Below, piece by piece: positions 5,446-6,883 of a stretch of 6,883 nucleotides of DNA (the stretch's first letter is position 1; every line of letters begins with the position of its first letter). Below the pieces are notes generated by a model. That model was not told the DNA's origin and did not search any database. It was given only the letters and a program-made list of their open reading frames with translations. Source of the stretch: an uncultured Bacteroidia bacterium (GTDB lineage Bacteria > Bacteroidota > Bacteroidia > Bacteroidales > Prolixibacteraceae); assembly GCA_903859795.1 (NCBI GenBank), contig CAIOOC010000909.1, forward strand, positions 1 through 6,883. The letters are read 5' to 3'. A program made the translations under genes and the position numbers.

Positions 5446-6513
5446 ATGAAGATTTTATACGCTATACAGGGAACGGGTAACGGTCATATTAGCCGGGCCA
5501 GGGAGATTATTCCTTACCTTCAGGAGTACTGCCAGTGCGATATCCTGGTTAGTGGTATGCAGTGCGATGTTGATCTTGGAATACCGGTGAAATATCGGTT
5601 TAAAGGGTTAAGTTTCTGGTTTGGAAAGAATGGGGGGATAGATATGTGGAACACCTATATCAATGCCAATTATGCTAATCTGAAACGAGAAATAGCTCAG
5701 CTCCCCGTGGAGGATTACGATTTTGTGATCAATGACTTTGAACCGGTTTCGGCCTGGGCTTGCCATAAGAAAAAGGTTCCGTGTATTGGCCTAAGCCATC
5801 AGGGATCTTTGCTGAGTAAAAATGTCCCCTTTCCAAAGGATAAGGATCATTTTGGCCGTTTCATTCTGAGGAATTATGCCCCATCAATGACCCATCTGAG
5901 TTTTCATTTTCAACCTTATGATAAAGATATATTCACCCCTGTAATCCGAAGTCAGGTAAGGAGATCAGAAATTGAAGAGCAAGATTATTATACGGTTTAT
6001 CTTCCGGCTTACGATGATGACCTCCTGGTGAAAAAGCTTGCCAATTTTGGTGATTTTAACTGGCATATTTTTTCGAAGCATTCGTCCGAATCTTACCAGG
6101 TAAATAATATTGTTGTTAAGCCTATAACAAATGATGAGTTTGTCGCCGATATGGCGAAATCAACAGGTGTTTTATGTGGCGCAGGTTTTGAAACTCCCGC
6201 CGAAGCCCTTTATTTAAGTAAGAAGCTGATGGTAATCCCGATGAAGGGACAGTATGAGCAACAGTGCAATGCAGCCGCTTTGAAATTGATGGGTGTGCCA
6301 GTTATTCCTAATCTAAAGAAAAAGCATTTTAAAAAAATCGCAAGCTGGCTTGCATCAGATGAGAAAGTTAAGGTTAATTATCCCGACCTGACCCGGATTG
6401 TTGTGCGCAAGATATTTGAGATCAATGTACAGCGGGTTTTGCAGAATAATAATTGGGATCATGGTTATCAGTTGACGCTCAAACCTCGTGATTATCAGCA
6501 GGCAAGTTTATAG
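5446..6513 (+). CDS. GT-B glycosyltransferase (PF13528/TIGR00661-like), candidate diacylglycerol glycosyltransferase
   Basis: This 355-aa protein has a GT-B architecture and no signal peptide or membrane helix. The N-terminal domain opens MKILYAIQGTGNGHISRA, with the Gly-rich loop GTGNGH at 9-14 typical of MurG/MGDG-synthase-like acceptor domains and of the MJ1255/VC2487 family. The C-terminal domain holds the nucleotide-sugar pocket: CGAGFETPAEAL (244-255), then PMKGQYEQQCNA (265-276), matching the GGxxTxxEAL...P...EQxxNA pattern of UDP-sugar enzymes. It follows the PlcP-like gene by 61 bp in the same direction, with no clear terminator between them, so co-transcription is likely. By analogy with plcP-agt operons its acceptor could be the diacylglycerol released by the phosphoesterase, giving a mono- or diglycosyl-diacylglycerol at the inner membrane. 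Neither the sugar donor nor the acceptor can be read from the sequence. The canonical Agt is a GT4-type enzyme, so this would be a different transferase in the same role. Confidence 0.8.
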   Translation: MKILYAIQGTGNGHISRAREIIPYLQEYCQCDILVSGMQCDVDLGIPVKYRFKGLSFWFGKNGGIDMWNTYINANYANLKREIAQLPVEDYDFVINDFEPVSAWACHKKKVPCIGLSHQGSLLSKNVPFPKDKDHFGRFILRNYAPSMTHLSFHFQPYDKDIFTPVIRSQVRRSEIEEQDYYTVYLPAYDDDLLVKKLANFGDFNWHIFSKHSSESYQVNNIVVKPITNDEFVADMAKSTGVLCGAGFETPAEALYLSKKLMVIPMKGQYEQQCNAAALKLMGVPVIPNLKKKHFKKIASWLASDEKVKVNYPDLTRIVVRKIFEINVQRVLQNNNWDHGYQLTLKPRDYQQASL

Positions 6514-6601
6514 TCCGGTTAAATTGCTTTCTGGTCAAATGGCTTACTATAAAGAGAATACCAATAATAAAAATAAAATACAAAACTGAGTTTCAATACC
6601 C

Positions 6602-6629
6602 TTGGTTTTCAAAAAATATCCTACTTTTG
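6602..6629 (+). promoter_or_regulatory. Bacteroidota-type promoter of the tRNA-Gly gene
   Basis: TACTTTTG at 6622-6629 is a full match to the -7 consensus TAnnTTTG, with TTG at 6602-6604 as a -33 element 17 nt upstream. Transcription would begin around 6635, about a dozen bases before the mature tRNA 5' end. It is the cleanest promoter in the window. Confidence 0.7.
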
Positions 6630-6647
6630 CGTCACAAATAAAAAAAT

Positions 6648-6720
6648 GCGGAAGTAGCTCAGTCGGTAGAGCATCAGCTTCCCAAGCTGAGGGTCGCGAG
6701 TTCGAATCTCGTTTTCCGCT
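6648..6720 (+). tRNA. tRNA-Gly, anticodon CCC
   Basis: A full cloverleaf of 73 nt can be folded. The acceptor stem is GCGGAAG with TTTCCGC (one G-U pair). The D arm is GCTC-AGTCGGTA-GAGC, and the anticodon stem TCAGC/GCTGA encloses the loop TTCCCAA. The T arm is GCGAG-TTCGAAT-CTCGT. Loop positions 34-36 read CCC, which decodes the glycine codon GGG. The discriminator base is T at 6720. CCA is not encoded and must be added after transcription, as is common in Bacteroidota. Confidence 0.96.
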
Positions 6721-6730
6721 CAAAATGGAT

Positions 6731-6765
6731 AGAGGGTTAGATTTTGTTCTAGCTCTCTTTGATTT
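6731..6765 (+). terminator. Terminator hairpin downstream of tRNA-Gly
   Basis: AGAGGGTTAGA (6731-6741) pairs with TCTAGCTCTCT (6748-6758) over 11 bp, two of them G-U, around a 6-nt loop TTTTGT. It is followed by TTGATTTT. It lies 10 nt after the tRNA and probably ends its transcript. The T-tract is interrupted, so efficiency may be moderate. Confidence 0.55.
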
Positions 6766-6883
6766 TCCGGTAGTAACATAGGTGCAACTAGTTGTGCATA
6801 ACCACCGCTTCCCCTATTTTTAATTTCCAATTTCCACAAATCTATCTCTTAGGGATTTGCTTCAGAGACCCTGTTGCAAGCAA

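Noticed and set aside
6785..6794. Palindrome CAACTAGTTG as an operator
   Set aside because: A lone 10-bp palindrome in a gene-free tail with no adjacent promoter or gene to regulate; chance is a sufficient explanation.
6648..6883. tRNA-Gly 3' end as an integration site for a mobile element
   Set aside because: No second copy of the tRNA 3' end, no integrase and no other mobile-element gene is visible in the window; the sequence after the terminator is featureless.
1..6883. CRISPR arrays, insertion sequences, toxin-antitoxin or defence genes
   Set aside because: No regularly spaced repeats, transposase, terminal inverted repeats or defence-type domains are seen on either strand.

Overview
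The window looks chromosomal and comes from a member of the Bacteroidota. The evidence is AT-rich intergenic DNA, A/T-rich leaders without strong Shine-Dalgarno sequences, promoters with the Bacteroidota -7 motif TAnnTTTG (clearest ahead of the tRNA), an OprO/OprP-type porin ending in Phe with an N-terminal coiled coil, and a tRNA without encoded CCA. I cannot assign a genus.

Layout. On the minus strand, reading from about 2640 down to 1, lie an outer-membrane phosphate-selective porin (1209-2576), the periplasmic phosphate-binding protein PstS (271-1110) and the first 49 codons of the permease PstC (149 to beyond base 1). A long intercistronic hairpin separates pstS from pstC. A 405-bp divergent intergenic region follows. 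On the plus strand lie a GH1 beta-glycosidase (2982-4400) with its own terminator, then a probable two-gene unit: a PlcP-like calcineurin-fold phosphoesterase (4539-5384) and a GT-B glycosyltransferase (5446-6513). A tRNA-Gly(CCC) with a good promoter and a terminator hairpin (6648-6720) follows. The last 160 bases hold no gene I can support.

How it fits together. The left half takes up phosphate through porin, binding protein and ABC permease. The phosphoesterase is not a plain LpxH: its SDVHLGTxGCQA start, the helical segment around residues 165-183 and the NSGDWIENLTALEY end match the PlcP type, which in Sinorhizobium meliloti removes phospholipid head groups under phosphate starvation. 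A glycosyltransferase directly after it is what is needed to turn the released diacylglycerol into a phosphorus-free glycolipid. The transferase here appears to be of the PF13528/TIGR00661 type rather than the GT4-type Agt of proteobacterial plcP operons.

Two matching Pho-box-like elements tie the halves together. TGTAAC repeats spaced 11 bp apart lie upstream of the porin, and a near-copy lies at a similar distance upstream of the plcP-like gene. They share the 10-mer TTGTAACAAT in the same orientation relative to their genes. I read the window as a phosphate-starvation island combining uptake and membrane-lipid remodelling. The porin, PstS and phosphoesterase family calls are strong; the regulatory link and the glycolipid product are inference.
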